Assembly: GCF_000233715.2 (NCBI RefSeq)
Contig: NC_021184.1
Span: 2,876,001 to 2,940,000 of the forward strand
DNA length: 64,000 bases
Direction of reading: 5' to 3'
DNA from: Desulfoscipio gibsoniae DSM 7213
GTDB lineage: Bacteria; Bacillota; Desulfotomaculia; Desulfotomaculales; Desulfallaceae
Below the pieces are notes generated by a model that worked only from the letters and a program-made list of their open reading frames with translations, did no database searches and was not told where the DNA came from. Below, in pieces: positions 18,204-25,926 of this stretch. Numbering within the stretch: the stretch's first letter is position 1; the number at the start of each line of letters is the position of its first letter. The position numbers and the translations under genes are program-made.

Positions 18204-21200
18204 TTACGGGCAGGTAATCTTGCCTTCACGCACTTTCTTAACCACTATCTCTTTGCCCGCTACCCTACCATCTTCGGTAAAGCTATGCGTTCCGGTTATG
18301 CCATGATATTCTTTCATTTGCCTCAGTTTGGCGGCAATTTGCGCCGGTTCCGCAGCAGCAGTCCCTTTCATGGCTTCAACCAGTATTTTCACGGCGTCAT
18401 AGCCCTGGGCCGCCGGTACGCCTGGATCGGCGCCAAACTTGACTTGATAATCACGGATGAATTTTTCCACCTCCGGGTGGTTTTCGCCGGGGTTAAAGAT
18501 CGAAAAGATGGTGGTCCCCTCCGCCGCACTGCCCGCCAGCCGGGGCAATTCCTCTGCATCTAAACCGGAGGCAGCAAAAATAGGAACCTTTAGCCCTGCC
18601 CGGCGGGCCCCGGTAATCCATTCAGCACCGGCGGGCATGGTATCAATCAGGAATATGGAGTCGTAGCCCAGGATTTGCCACTTGCTCAGCAGGTTATTCC
18701 ACTCATTGATTCCGCCGGAAACAGCCAGCCTGTCGGCAATTTTCATCCCCCTTGCATGTACTTCGTCCTCAAAGGCATTGGCCAGGCTTCGGCCATATGA
18801 ACCATCGGCGTAGCAAATCACGGTTCGTTTAAACCCCTGGTCGAGCATGGTTCGGGCCGCCAGTATGCCAAAATCGTCAACACCCGGCAGGGTACTGAAA
18901 ACCGTATGATACCGGTTCAACTGTGGGGAAACCTCGGAGGGTACAATCATCACCAAGCCTGCACGGTCGTAAATAGCGGCGACCTGGGTGCTGATATAGG
19001 ACTGGCGGTGGCCGATCACAGCCACTACCTCTTTGTTTTCAGCCAAGGACTGGGCAATGGCCATGCCCCGGGTGACATCCCCCTGGTCATCCTTCACTTC
19101 AATGCTTATTTTTCTGCCCATAAGGATACCGGAAGCGTTCACCTCATCCACTGCCATTTGAACGGCATTTTTTAGTTGCAGTCCTTCCGGGTCACTGAAA
19201 CTGCCGGCCAATCCTATGACTACTTGTTGTTCTGCACCGGCCATCGCCGGTTGAGCAGTCTTCACAGGAACAATTAAATCCAAGTGTTTCCAAAACGGCA
19301 GTGAAAAGGATACTGCCAGGATACAAATGAAAGATGAAACAAATGCCAGTTTAAAGGTTTGTTGGTTGGTCAGCAAATTCTTGCCGGTCTCCTTGAACAG
19401 GGTGGTAAAATATCCATTGTATTCGGGAGATAAAAACCAGGTATGACTTGCCAGCAGCAGGATTAACCCGATCACAAATGGGTTAATTCCCGATGCTTCC
19501 GAAAGAGGCAAAAACAAAATCAAGCTCACCAGCAGGGCTGGTAAAGCCGGTAAAACAAAACGAAGCAGCTTCATCCAAATCACGGTTACAGCCAAAAACA
19601 AAAGGATGCTGTCCAACAGGAACCCCAGCAAAGGACTGAGTTTATCGGCCAGAAGTGCCGGCAAACCGCTGGTAAACAGAGCAGACCCAAAGCCAACCAG
19701 AGCGCCGAAGGAGATAAACACATTCCAGTTAATCTCTGTCCGGATGGATTGATCGTCCAGCACTGCACTGCCGTAGAGAAGCAAAAAGCTCACCAGACAA
19801 ATGGCCGCCCCGCTGATCCCGTGCCAGTGATAGCTCAGGAGTCCCAGAAAGGCAAACAGCAAAGCCAGAAGGGTGATTTTCTCCTGCCTGGTGATGGGAC
19901 CTAAAATGATTAACTGGTCTTCGATAACCGTGTGATCCAGTTGAAAGGGCTCCTTGGAACGGAAAAACAGCAGAATAGTGAGGTAAGACAATGGCAGGAA
20001 AACCAAGCTCAGGGGTAATGCCGCCTGCAGCCATAAGGCATATGTTACCTCTCCCCTTACTTCCACCGGCAGCAATTGATATACAAAGAGGCAGGCAACC
20101 GCCCCGCTTAAGACCATGAAGGACAATTGTCCGAAACCCAGCAGGGTTGAAAACGCCAGGCCCAGGGCACCGGCGCTGACATTTTGCAGGCGCAGGGTAT
20201 CCAAATAGGAACGAAGCATGCGGGAGCCCAGGGAAACCCGTTCATTGGTAAAGGAGAGGAAGGGCGTTATCAGCAGGCCTGCCAGCACCCAGCCCAAAGT
20301 CTGACCGACGTAGCCGGTGGGAAAGCGGCTAATTACTATTAAAACCAGGCGGTAAATCAACCCGGTTTTGACCACGGCAGCAGAAACGGCAAAAAGTCCC
20401 AGGAGCATGAACAGAGATGGACTGGTAAAACCGGATAACACTGTCTCCGGTCTGCTGGCACGCAAAAAGATGGCCAGCAAAGGCATGGCGCAGGAGATCA
20501 TGTGAAAGGAAAAGACGTTAAAGGACCACAGGATAGCCCCACCAAAAAGAATGTCCAGCAGTATCCGCTGGGAGCGGTTGAATCCCTGAGATTCAAGCAA
20601 CAGATTCAGCAGCAGACTCCCCAGAATGGCCAGGATCACGCTCAGCAGCTGTTGCTTATTTAGTTTTGCTCTGAGAACCGGGATAGCACGGTCCTTATCC
20701 GGTTGAGAAATCAACGTTTCCGGAGCCGGTATGTCCACAACGCATTGGGGTTCCCCCTTTACCGGTTCCTGTTCTTCGCTTCCCTTCTTCTTATTGGCCT
20801 GTTCCTTGTTTACCTGGGCCAGCCTTCTGGCTAAGATACCCGCAAACTGAACCGCCAGTGAGTTCTGATTTCTGAGCAGTTCATCAAAATTATCCTTGGA
20901 GAGCCTTAAAACCACAACATCGGTGACCGCCTGAATACCTGCGGACCTGGGTTCGCCGGTGAGCAGGGACATCTCACCAAAACATTCCCTTTCTCCCAGA
21001 ACCGCCAGTTCTCTTGTTTGACTCCCTTCCTCAAGAAAAACCTTGACCTTGCCCCGGGCCAGAATGTATAAGGAATCACCGAACTCTCCCTGTTGAAATA
21101 AAATATCTCCGGTTTTATAATGTACTTCCTCCACCACCGGCACCAGCTTGGCCAGATTCATTCTGTCCAAACCGGAAAACAACGGGATATCCAGCAACTT

Positions 21201-21233
21201 TAACTTATCCAAACCAACACTGTTTACAGTCAT
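18204..21233 (-). CDS. Cyclic-nucleotide-binding / SLC13-like permease / type I periplasmic-binding fusion protein
   Basis: A 1009-residue fusion. Residues about 12-140 are a CAP/CNBD-type cyclic-nucleotide-binding domain (PLFSGLDRMNL, GDILFQQGEFGDSLYIL, GERECFGEMSLLTGEPRSA, matching the phosphate-binding cassette). A charged linker (about 150-185, KEQANKKKG) leads to 11-12 hydrophobic segments (about 195-620) resembling the SLC13/CitT/ArsB ion-transporter superfamily. The last 340 residues (about 668-1009) form a Leu/Ile/Val-receptor-type ligand-binding domain (VVIGLAGSFSDPEG, AVDEVNASGILMGRKI, AVIGHRQSY), presumably outside the membrane. Start ATG 21233 has GGGAGAGGG upstream; a TTG 21 bases earlier is an alternative. 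First gene of the export operon. Likely role: a cAMP-gated solute transporter or sensor; the ligand is unknown. Confidence 0.82.
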   Translation of the reverse strand: MTVNSVGLDKLKLLDIPLFSGLDRMNLAKLVPVVEEVHYKTGDILFQQGEFGDSLYILARGKVKVFLEEGSQTRELAVLGERECFGEMSLLTGEPRSAGIQAVTDVVVLRLSKDNFDELLRNQNSLAVQFAGILARRLAQVNKEQANKKKGSEEQEPVKGEPQCVVDIPAPETLISQPDKDRAIPVLRAKLNKQQLLSVILAILGSLLLNLLLESQGFNRSQRILLDILFGGAILWSFNVFSFHMISCAMPLLAIFLRASRPETVLSGFTSPSLFMLLGLFAVSAAVVKTGLIYRLVLIVISRFPTGYVGQTLGWVLAGLLITPFLSFTNERVSLGSRMLRSYLDTLRLQNVSAGALGLAFSTLLGFGQLSFMVLSGAVACLFVYQLLPVEVRGEVTYALWLQAALPLSLVFLPLSYLTILLFFRSKEPFQLDHTVIEDQLIILGPITRQEKITLLALLFAFLGLLSYHWHGISGAAICLVSFLLLYGSAVLDDQSIRTEINWNVFISFGALVGFGSALFTSGLPALLADKLSPLLGFLLDSILLFLAVTVIWMKLLRFVLPALPALLVSLILFLPLSEASGINPFVIGLILLLASHTWFLSPEYNGYFTTLFKETGKNLLTNQQTFKLAFVSSFICILAVSFSLPFWKHLDLIVPVKTAQPAMAGAEQQVVIGLAGSFSDPEGLQLKNAVQMAVDEVNASGILMGRKISIEVKDDQGDVTRGMAIAQSLAENKEVVAVIGHRQSYISTQVAAIYDRAGLVMIVPSEVSPQLNRYHTVFSTLPGVDDFGILAARTMLDQGFKRTVICYADGSYGRSLANAFEDEVHARGMKIADRLAVSGGINEWNNLLSKWQILGYDSIFLIDTMPAGAEWITGARRAGLKVPIFAASGLDAEELPRLAGSAAEGTTIFSIFNPGENHPEVEKFIRDYQVKFGADPGVPAAQGYDAVKILVEAMKGTAAAEPAQIAAKLRQMKEYHGITGTHSFTEDGRVAGKEIVVKKVREGKITCP

Positions 21234-21304
21234 GACGCCCTCTCCCACTGGCAAATCTACTTATTGAAGCAAAAATATTTCCTAAATGGCCCTGATCTAA
21301 AAAA

Positions 21305-21357
21305 ATTGTAGCATTTGTTTATAAAGTTTTGGTAAACGTAATCTAAACGAAACTTAA
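21305..21357 (-). promoter_or_regulatory. Promoter with four 11-bp TTA repeats driving the export operon
   Basis: On the minus strand, four adjoining 11-mers read TTAAGTTTCGT (21347-21357), TTAGATTACGT (21336-21346), TTACCAAAACT (21325-21335) and TTATAAACAAA (21314-21324), followed at once by TGC and the -10 TACAAT (21305-21310). No -35 hexamer fits at 17 bases. The start of transcription should be near 21298, some 65 bases before the fusion-transporter ATG. Confidence 0.75.
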
Positions 21358-21377
21358 ATTTTATAAACAAATTCTTA

Positions 21378-21505
21378 ATTCAGGTGGGGTTTTAACCCCA
21401 TCTGAATCTTAGAATTTGTTATCCAGGAGCTTAGCGCCGCTCGCGTGCCCGGAGGGTATATCTCCCGCTTGGAGAAGCGGGAGTATTAGTGGCGGTTAGC
21501 TATCG
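21378..21505. repeat. Inverted-repeat block related to the REP-like family
   Basis: Holds a near-perfect palindrome ATTCAGGTGGGGTT/AACCCCATCTGAAT (about 21379-21408) and a second hairpin CTCCCGCTT/AAGCGGGAG (about 21462-21483), flanked by TTAGCGCCGC and TTAGTGGCGGTTA. The same pieces occur in the repeats at 51532-51660 and 52311-52536. Situated between the response-regulator terminator and the export-operon promoter. Confidence 0.65.
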
Positions 21506-21537
21506 GATAAATTTTGTTTAAATTGAATACAAAAATT

Positions 21538-21573
21538 AAAAGCCTTCACCGGTTAATCGGTAAAAGCTTTTTT
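21538..21573 (-). terminator. Intrinsic terminator after the response-regulator gene
   Basis: Imperfect hairpin with outer arms AAAAGC/GCTTTT and inner ACCG/CGGT. In the minus direction it is followed by TTTTAATTTTTG, about 65 bases after the regulator stop codon. The plus-strand side also carries a T run, so it may act both ways. Confidence 0.6.
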
Positions 21574-21639
21574 GAACAGCCGGATTTAAGGTGAAACTAA
21601 GGAAATGTTAATTTTTGTCGACAATCTATAAACACGGCT

Positions 21640-22353
21640 TTACTTTTCTTTGCTGTTATGCAACTTATAACCTATTCCCCTCACTGTAATGATATACCGG
21701 GGTTGGGAGGGGTTCTGCTCAATTTTTTTACGCAGCCTGTTAATATGAACCATCAGCGTCCTGTTATCGGTATTATCATTGAACTTCCACACCAGTTCCA
21801 GCAAATGGTCATATTTAAAAATCCGGTTGGGATTTTGAGCAAGTAACACGAGAAGTTCAAACTCTTTATTGGTCAGTGTGATCGGGGAACCGTCAACCAA
21901 AACGGTACGGTTGTTCAAGTCTATTTCCAGACCGGGAAAATGAAGTAATTGACTTTTCTCAGGAGGTTCGCAGTTTGAGCTTGGCAGGAAATGGCGGCGT
22001 AAGTTTGCCCTTACCCGGGCAATCATTTCGTTTGGGTTGAATGGTTTGATTATATAGTCATCTCCACCTACCCCGAGACCCAGTACAATATCTGATGAGT
22101 CGTTTTTGGAGGTGAGAAAGATGATGGGAACGTCACTCTCCTTGCGTACTTCACGACAAACTTCAATCCCGTCCAGGCCAGGCATAAGTATGTCCAGGAT
22201 AATCAAGTTGGGTCTATGTGTCCGAAGCAGATCAAAAACCTTATAGCCATCCTCGGCCGTGATTACCTGAAAGCCGTTTTTGACCAGATGATGGCTGGCT
22301 AATTTTCTTACTACGGCTTCATCATCAACCACCAAAATTTTTTCTCCGGCCAT
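21640..22353 (-). CDS. OmpR/PhoB-family response regulator (orphan)
   Basis: Two-domain transcription factor of about 237 residues. The receiver domain begins MAGEKILVVDDEAVVRKL, with phospho-acceptor Asp in LIILDILMPGLDG, the Thr/Ser switch in IIFLTSK and Lys in DYIIKPF. The C-terminal winged helix contains ITLTNKEFELLVLLAQNPN and a recognition helix in TLMVHINRLRKKIE. The frame is open to 22416, but ATG 22353 lies five bases behind GAAGGGAG. No histidine kinase is adjacent. OmpR-type proteins bind 10-11 bp direct repeats; exactly such arrays precede five units of this locus, one of them in the shared gap with precursor 1, so this protein is the obvious candidate regulator (inference). Confidence 0.93.
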   Translation of the reverse strand: MAGEKILVVDDEAVVRKLASHHLVKNGFQVITAEDGYKVFDLLRTHRPNLIILDILMPGLDGIEVCREVRKESDVPIIFLTSKNDSSDIVLGLGVGGDDYIIKPFNPNEMIARVRANLRRHFLPSSNCEPPEKSQLLHFPGLEIDLNNRTVLVDGSPITLTNKEFELLVLLAQNPNRIFKYDHLLELVWKFNDNTDNRTLMVHINRLRKKIEQNPSQPRYIITVRGIGYKLHNSKEK

Positions 22354-22463
22354 ATTACTCCCTTCTTTTTTATGTTTTTTTATAATAATACTGCCAAAAT
22401 AATGTTTATCCTGCAATATATGCGCATTTTTTATTCATATTGTTTATATAACCGGTTAAATAT

Positions 22464-22516
22464 TTAATAAAAGTTTATTATGCGTTTATAAATAATTTAG
22501 AAACAGTTGCTATAAT
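22464..22516 (+). promoter_or_regulatory. Promoter with four 11-bp TTA repeats before precursor peptide 1
   Basis: Plus-strand 11-mers TTAATAAAAGT (22464-22474), TTATTATGCGT (22475-22485), TTATAAATAAT (22486-22496) and TTAGAAACAGT (22497-22507), followed by TGC and the perfect -10 TATAAT (22511-22516). Transcription should begin near 22523, 55 bases before the GTG start. Same geometry as the four minus-strand promoters, although the repeat sequences differ. Confidence 0.75.
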
Positions 22517-22577
22517 ATTTATTGAAGTGAGAATAGGTCATATAAAATTGGTTTTGTTAGATAGGAGGTAAGTCAAG

Positions 22578-22877
22578 GTGAGCCAGGAAGATATGCCGGT
22601 GATCCCGCGGGACCTCAAGGAAAAAATTGTTCAGAAAGCCCGGGAAGATGAAACTTTCAAGAATCAACTTCTGACTAATCCACATAAAGCAATTGCCCGG
22701 TTGGGTACCCATATTTCGAAAGAGGTTGAAGTTAAGGTGATGGAGGAATCAGCCAGAGTAGCCTATCTTGTTCTTCCCGTCTTACCGGAAGAAATGCTCG
22801 ATGAAGAGTTGGACATGGTTGCCGGCGGTATTTGTTTTATCTATAGCGAAAGCAATTCGAATCTTTCAGATCCTTGA
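22578..22877 (+). CDS. NHLP-leader (proteusin-type) RiPP precursor peptide 1
   Basis: A 99-residue precursor. Residues 1-84 form a nitrile-hydratase-alpha-like leader (DLKEKIVQKAREDETFKN, then NPHKAIARLG and VAYLVLPVLP) ending in DMVAGG at 79-84, a double-glycine cleavage site for C39 peptidase transporters. The core is 15 residues, ICFIYSESNSNLSDP, with a single Cys and several Ser/Asn. Start GTG 22578 behind AGGAGGT. The cyclase gene begins 17 bases after the stop, so the two are cotranscribed. The core differs fully from that of precursor 2, while the leaders are clearly related, as expected for one maturation and export system handling two products. Modification chemistry is unknown. Confidence 0.9.
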   Translation: MSQEDMPVIPRDLKEKIVQKAREDETFKNQLLTNPHKAIARLGTHISKEVEVKVMEESARVAYLVLPVLPEEMLDEELDMVAGGICFIYSESNSNLSDP

Positions 22878-22894
22878 ATGGTAAGGAGAATACA

Positions 22895-24796
22895 ATGTTC
22901 GAAAACACATCATCACCCACACCCGGAAGAACGCCTGGCGGATCGGAAAAACCTACAGATTCTGCTAACATGGCAAATAAAAAAATTGGAAGATTGAAAT
23001 GGCCGCTGGCCCTGGTACTATTCACGTTGGTGCAGTTGGCGGTCATGGCGGGGCTGTTCAATCGGGTGGAATTGGCTATGTACGACGCCTGGTTTCGGCT
23101 GCAGGGGGTGCGGGATCCCGGGGAGCGGGTAGTTATCGTGGCCATGGACGAGGCCTCCATCCAGAAAATCGGACCCCTGCCCTGGCCCCGTTCCACCCAC
23201 GCCAGGCTGTTGGAAGCATTGAGTGAAGCCCGGGTGGTGGGGTTTGACCTTGTGTTCGACGTACCCACAGATCCGACAGAGGACGAAGCCTTGGGAATCG
23301 CCATAGCGGAACACGGCCGGGTGATACTGGCCAGCCAGTTTGCTTTTGAGCGTGAACCCAACGGCGAAGTGGCGCAAGTATTCCAGCCGCCCTGCCCCGA
23401 AATCATGGCCGGTGTTGCCGGGCTTGGTTTTGTGAATATGCCCACCGATCCCGACCAGGTGGTGCGCCGGGTTACCACCGTGGACGTGAACACTTTTGAA
23501 GTACCTTTTCCCTCTCTGAACCTGGCGGTGACCATGGCAGCGCTGGGAATGGATCACACACAACTGGAAGTGTCACCCCGCCGATTGGTTTTCGGGGAGC
23601 GGGAAATACCATTGGACGAAATGAACCGGGCCATGCCCTGTTTCTGGGGTTCCCAAGGAGCCTTTAAAACTTACAGTTGCGCAGATGTTTTAAACGGTGT
23701 GTTGTCGCCGGACACTTTTAAAGACCGTATCGTGCTCATTGGCCCTACTGCTTCCGCAGAAAAGGATAATTATCCCACACCATATACCGGCTCCAACATG
23801 GTGCTAAGCGGCGCTTTGCCCACCCCGGGTGTGGAGATTCACGCTTCGGCGGTGCAGAGTTTCCTGGACGGGCGCTGGTACCGCGAAGTCTCTTCGGTGC
23901 TCAACCTGGCTTTTCTTTTATTGGCGGGCATGTTGACAGTGCTAGTGGTTTCAGGACGTGGCCCCTGGGTTGGGCTCGGCGGCACCCTGTCGGTCCTTTT
24001 GGCCGTGTCCGGGACGTCGTTTGGCCTTTGGTGGTATGCCCGCCTGTGGCTTAATGTTGCCGCGCCGGTGGTACTGGTGTTTATGACTTACGCTGCGCTT
24101 ACAGCAGCCGATTTCATCCAGGCCGAGATGGGCCGCCGCCGCACCAGGGCCATGTTTAGCCGTTATGTATCGCCCGACGTGGTTGAGGAATTAATGGAAA
24201 GCCCCGCTGAAGTGATGCTGGGCGGCCGCCGCCAGTCCCTGACGGTTATGTTTTGCGATATACGCGGCTTTACATCCTACAGCGAAAACAAACCCCCGGA
24301 GGAAGTGGTCAGCCGGCTGAACGAATACCTTACTGCCATGACCCGGGTTATTTTCAATCACGGCGGGACCCTGGACAAGTACCTGGGGGACGGCCTGATG
24401 GCTATTTTTGGCGCCCCGGTTTATTACCCGGACCATGTGCAGCGGGCCATTATGGCTGCTGTGGATATCCAAAAAGAAATCAACATTCTGAACAGAAAAT
24501 GGGTGGAGCAGGGTCAGCAGCCGCTGAACATCGGAGTTGGAATCAACTCCGGCAGCGTGCTGGTGGGTAACGTGGGCAGCCCCGAACGCATGGACTACAC
24601 AGTTATAGGCGAAGACGTCAACCTGGCTTCACGGGTGGAGGGGTTGACCAAAACTTTCGAAACCCTGATCGTTATTAGTGAACGTTCCAAACACATGTTG
24701 GATGAGGCTGATGGCAATTCGGTACCGGAATTGAGCTACCTGGGCCATGCCCAAGTTAAAGGCTTTACTGAGCCGGTTGGAGTGTATACCATTTGA
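22895..24796 (+). CDS. CHASE2-domain class III adenylate/guanylate cyclase
   Basis: Membrane-bound nucleotide cyclase of about 633 residues. One N-terminal helix (about 28-48), an extracytoplasmic CHASE2 sensor (about 50-325, with FDLVFDVPTDPTEDEALG and DRIVLIGPTA), three more membrane helices (about 335-410), and a cytoplasmic catalytic domain (about 430-620). Metal-binding aspartates lie in VMFCDIRGFTSYSE and KYLGDGLMAIFGAP; the Lys of LDKYLGDG and the MDYTVIGEDVNLASR segment fit adenylate-type cyclases. ATG 22895 with AAGGAG six bases upstream is preferred to an in-frame TTG at 22874. Base composition looks GC-richer than its neighbours. It probably supplies the ligand for the cyclic-nucleotide domain of the fusion transporter across the gap. 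Confidence 0.92.
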   Translation: MFENTSSPTPGRTPGGSEKPTDSANMANKKIGRLKWPLALVLFTLVQLAVMAGLFNRVELAMYDAWFRLQGVRDPGERVVIVAMDEASIQKIGPLPWPRSTHARLLEALSEARVVGFDLVFDVPTDPTEDEALGIAIAEHGRVILASQFAFEREPNGEVAQVFQPPCPEIMAGVAGLGFVNMPTDPDQVVRRVTTVDVNTFEVPFPSLNLAVTMAALGMDHTQLEVSPRRLVFGEREIPLDEMNRAMPCFWGSQGAFKTYSCADVLNGVLSPDTFKDRIVLIGPTASAEKDNYPTPYTGSNMVLSGALPTPGVEIHASAVQSFLDGRWYREVSSVLNLAFLLLAGMLTVLVVSGRGPWVGLGGTLSVLLAVSGTSFGLWWYARLWLNVAAPVVLVFMTYAALTAADFIQAEMGRRRTRAMFSRYVSPDVVEELMESPAEVMLGGRRQSLTVMFCDIRGFTSYSENKPPEEVVSRLNEYLTAMTRVIFNHGGTLDKYLGDGLMAIFGAPVYYPDHVQRAIMAAVDIQKEINILNRKWVEQGQQPLNIGVGINSGSVLVGNVGSPERMDYTVIGEDVNLASRVEGLTKTFETLIVISERSKHMLDEADGNSVPELSYLGHAQVKGFTEPVGVYTI

Positions 24797-24865
24797 TAGC
24801 GTTCCGGTGCTTTTATATTATTATTGTTTAAAGTTGGTATCTTTATCGGGAAGGGGATTTAACCG

Positions 24866-25201
24866 ATGAATCTTTTTGCCTGGCTTCTGGTGGGGCACCT
24901 GGTGGGCGATTACCTGCTGCAGAACCGCTGGATGGCGGAGGGCAAGACAACCCGATGGGCGCCGCTGCTGGTGCATTCAACGGTATACACACTGGCGGTG
25001 GCCCTGCCGGCGGTGGCGGCCGGCGGGCTTAGCTGGCGTGGAATATTACTGGTATTCCTGGCCCACCTGGTGCTGGACCGCCGTGGTTTCGTGCATTTCT
25101 GGACCGAAAGGGTAACTGGTTCCGCTAATGTACCCTGGCTGGTAATCATGGCGGATCAGGCCTGGCATATATTAGTGCTATCCCTGGCCACATTAGTTTA
25201 A
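24866..25201 (+). CDS. DUF3307-family small membrane protein
   Basis: A 111-residue integral membrane protein with three or four hydrophobic segments. Typical DUF3307 residues are visible: HLVGDYLLQNRWMAEGK near the N-terminus, VHSTVYTLAVALP, AHLVLDRRGFVHFW and a C-terminal ADQAWHILVL. The conserved His/Asp pairs suggest a metal or catalytic site in the membrane, but function is unknown. GGGAAGGGG precedes the ATG. It lies 69 bases after the cyclase on the same strand and may be the last gene of the precursor 1-cyclase unit. Confidence 0.75.
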   Translation: MNLFAWLLVGHLVGDYLLQNRWMAEGKTTRWAPLLVHSTVYTLAVALPAVAAGGLSWRGILLVFLAHLVLDRRGFVHFWTERVTGSANVPWLVIMADQAWHILVLSLATLV

Positions 25202-25343
25202 AAATTTCCGGTGCATTTCCGGGAAGACACGATAGGGATATTCTTTGGCATTTATCCCACCAACAAGGCGTCAAAGCTTGACCCCATTGTTGCGTTGCTG
25301 ACTTTCACCCTTAAGAACGATGCGCTGCCAAACGCAGAAAACA

Positions 25344-25366
25344 CCCCGGAAGAAAAACTTCCGGGG
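25344..25366 (-). terminator. Intrinsic terminator after precursor 2
   Basis: Perfect 9-bp stem CCCCGGAAG/CTTCCGGGG with a five-base loop. On the minus strand it is followed by TGTTTTCTG, 22 bases after the stop of precursor 2. On the plus strand the 3' flank is TTAAATAATA, so it could also stop the cyclase-DUF3307 transcript. Confidence 0.75.
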
Positions 25367-25388
25367 TTAAATAATAGAATAATACTCA

Positions 25389-25691
25389 TCACCGTAAGGG
25401 CGGCTCTATAGCAATTTGGCCCATGGTACAACTGCACCCGCCTGCAACCATATCCAGTGCTCCGTCGGCTAATACTTCCTGGCTCATCGGCAATACAAGG
25501 TAGGCCAGTTTTGGTGTTTCTTCAACTACTTTAATATCAATTTCCTTTGGGATTTCAACCCCGAACTGGGCAATGGTCTTGTGGGGATCAGACATCAATT
25601 CCTTTTTAAACCCCTCGTCTTCCCCGGCTTTTTTAATGATTTGTTCTTCAATTTCCCTCCGTGTCAAATTTTTGTTGCTGTTCGTTTCCAT
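25389..25691 (-). CDS. NHLP-leader (proteusin-type) RiPP precursor peptide 2
   Basis: A 100-residue precursor closely parallel to precursor 1. The leader (1-85) has REIEEQIIKKAGEDEGFKK, DPHKTIAQFG, KLAYLVLPMS and ends LDMVAGG; the core is 15 residues, CSCTMGQIAIEPPLR, with two cysteines in a C-S-C start and a proline pair. ATG 25691 follows a very strong AAAGGAGGTGA site. Monocistronic: own repeat-type promoter at 25787-25839, 5' stem-loop at 25729-25775 and terminator at 25344-25366. The radical SAM gene lies upstream on the same strand, with the promoter between them. The conserved leader suggests one maturase and one C39 transporter process both peptides. Confidence 0.9.
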   Translation of the reverse strand: METNSNKNLTRREIEEQIIKKAGEDEGFKKELMSDPHKTIAQFGVEIPKEIDIKVVEETPKLAYLVLPMSQEVLADGALDMVAGGCSCTMGQIAIEPPLR

Positions 25692-25728
25692 AGCCTCATC
25701 ACCTCCTTTTTAAGTTGATCACCAGATC

Positions 25729-25775
25729 CATAGAATTTTGTTTAAACAAAATAACCTATGTAACAAAACTCTATG
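25729..25775 (-). promoter_or_regulatory. Stem-loop in the 5' leader of precursor 2 mRNA
   Basis: Arms CATAGAATTTTGTT (25729-25742) and AACAAAACTCTATG (25762-25775) pair at 13 of 14 positions around a 19-base loop. The predicted transcript start near 25780 places the stem only about five bases from the 5' end, a position typical of mRNA-stabilising hairpins. An alternative inner palindrome around GTTTAAAC could compete with it. Confidence 0.55.
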
Positions 25776-25786
25776 ATCATTAAAAA

Positions 25787-25839
25787 AATATAACATTTGT
25801 TTATAAATTTTTGGTAAACGCGTTTTAAACACAACTTAA
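25787..25839 (-). promoter_or_regulatory. Promoter with four 11-bp TTA repeats before precursor 2
   Basis: Minus-strand 11-mers TTAAGTTGTGT (25829-25839), TTAAAACGCGT (25818-25828), TTACCAAAAAT (25807-25817) and TTATAAACAAA (25796-25806), then TGT and -10 TATATT (25787-25792). The proximal 11-mer is identical to that of the export-operon promoter. No -35 match. Confidence 0.75.
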
Positions 25840-25926
25840 ATTTTTATAAATTTTTTACAACATATAAAGAGAACGTTCCCAAAGGAACAAGCCTCTTGTT
25901 TTCGGCAAGGCCATCTGACATGTCTT

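Noticed and set aside
21305-21357. The TTA-repeat region considered as iterons of a replication origin
   Set aside because: The same arrays recur before five genes at a fixed distance from -10 elements, and there is no initiator gene nearby.
22837-23563. Long minus-strand frames opposite the cyclase
   Set aside because: Shadows caused by the GC-rich composition of the cyclase gene; the plus frame has the CHASE2 and cyclase motifs.
25211-25411. 66-residue plus-strand frame between DUF3307 and precursor 2
   Set aside because: Runs through the terminator hairpin and into the antisense of precursor 2; no family resemblance.
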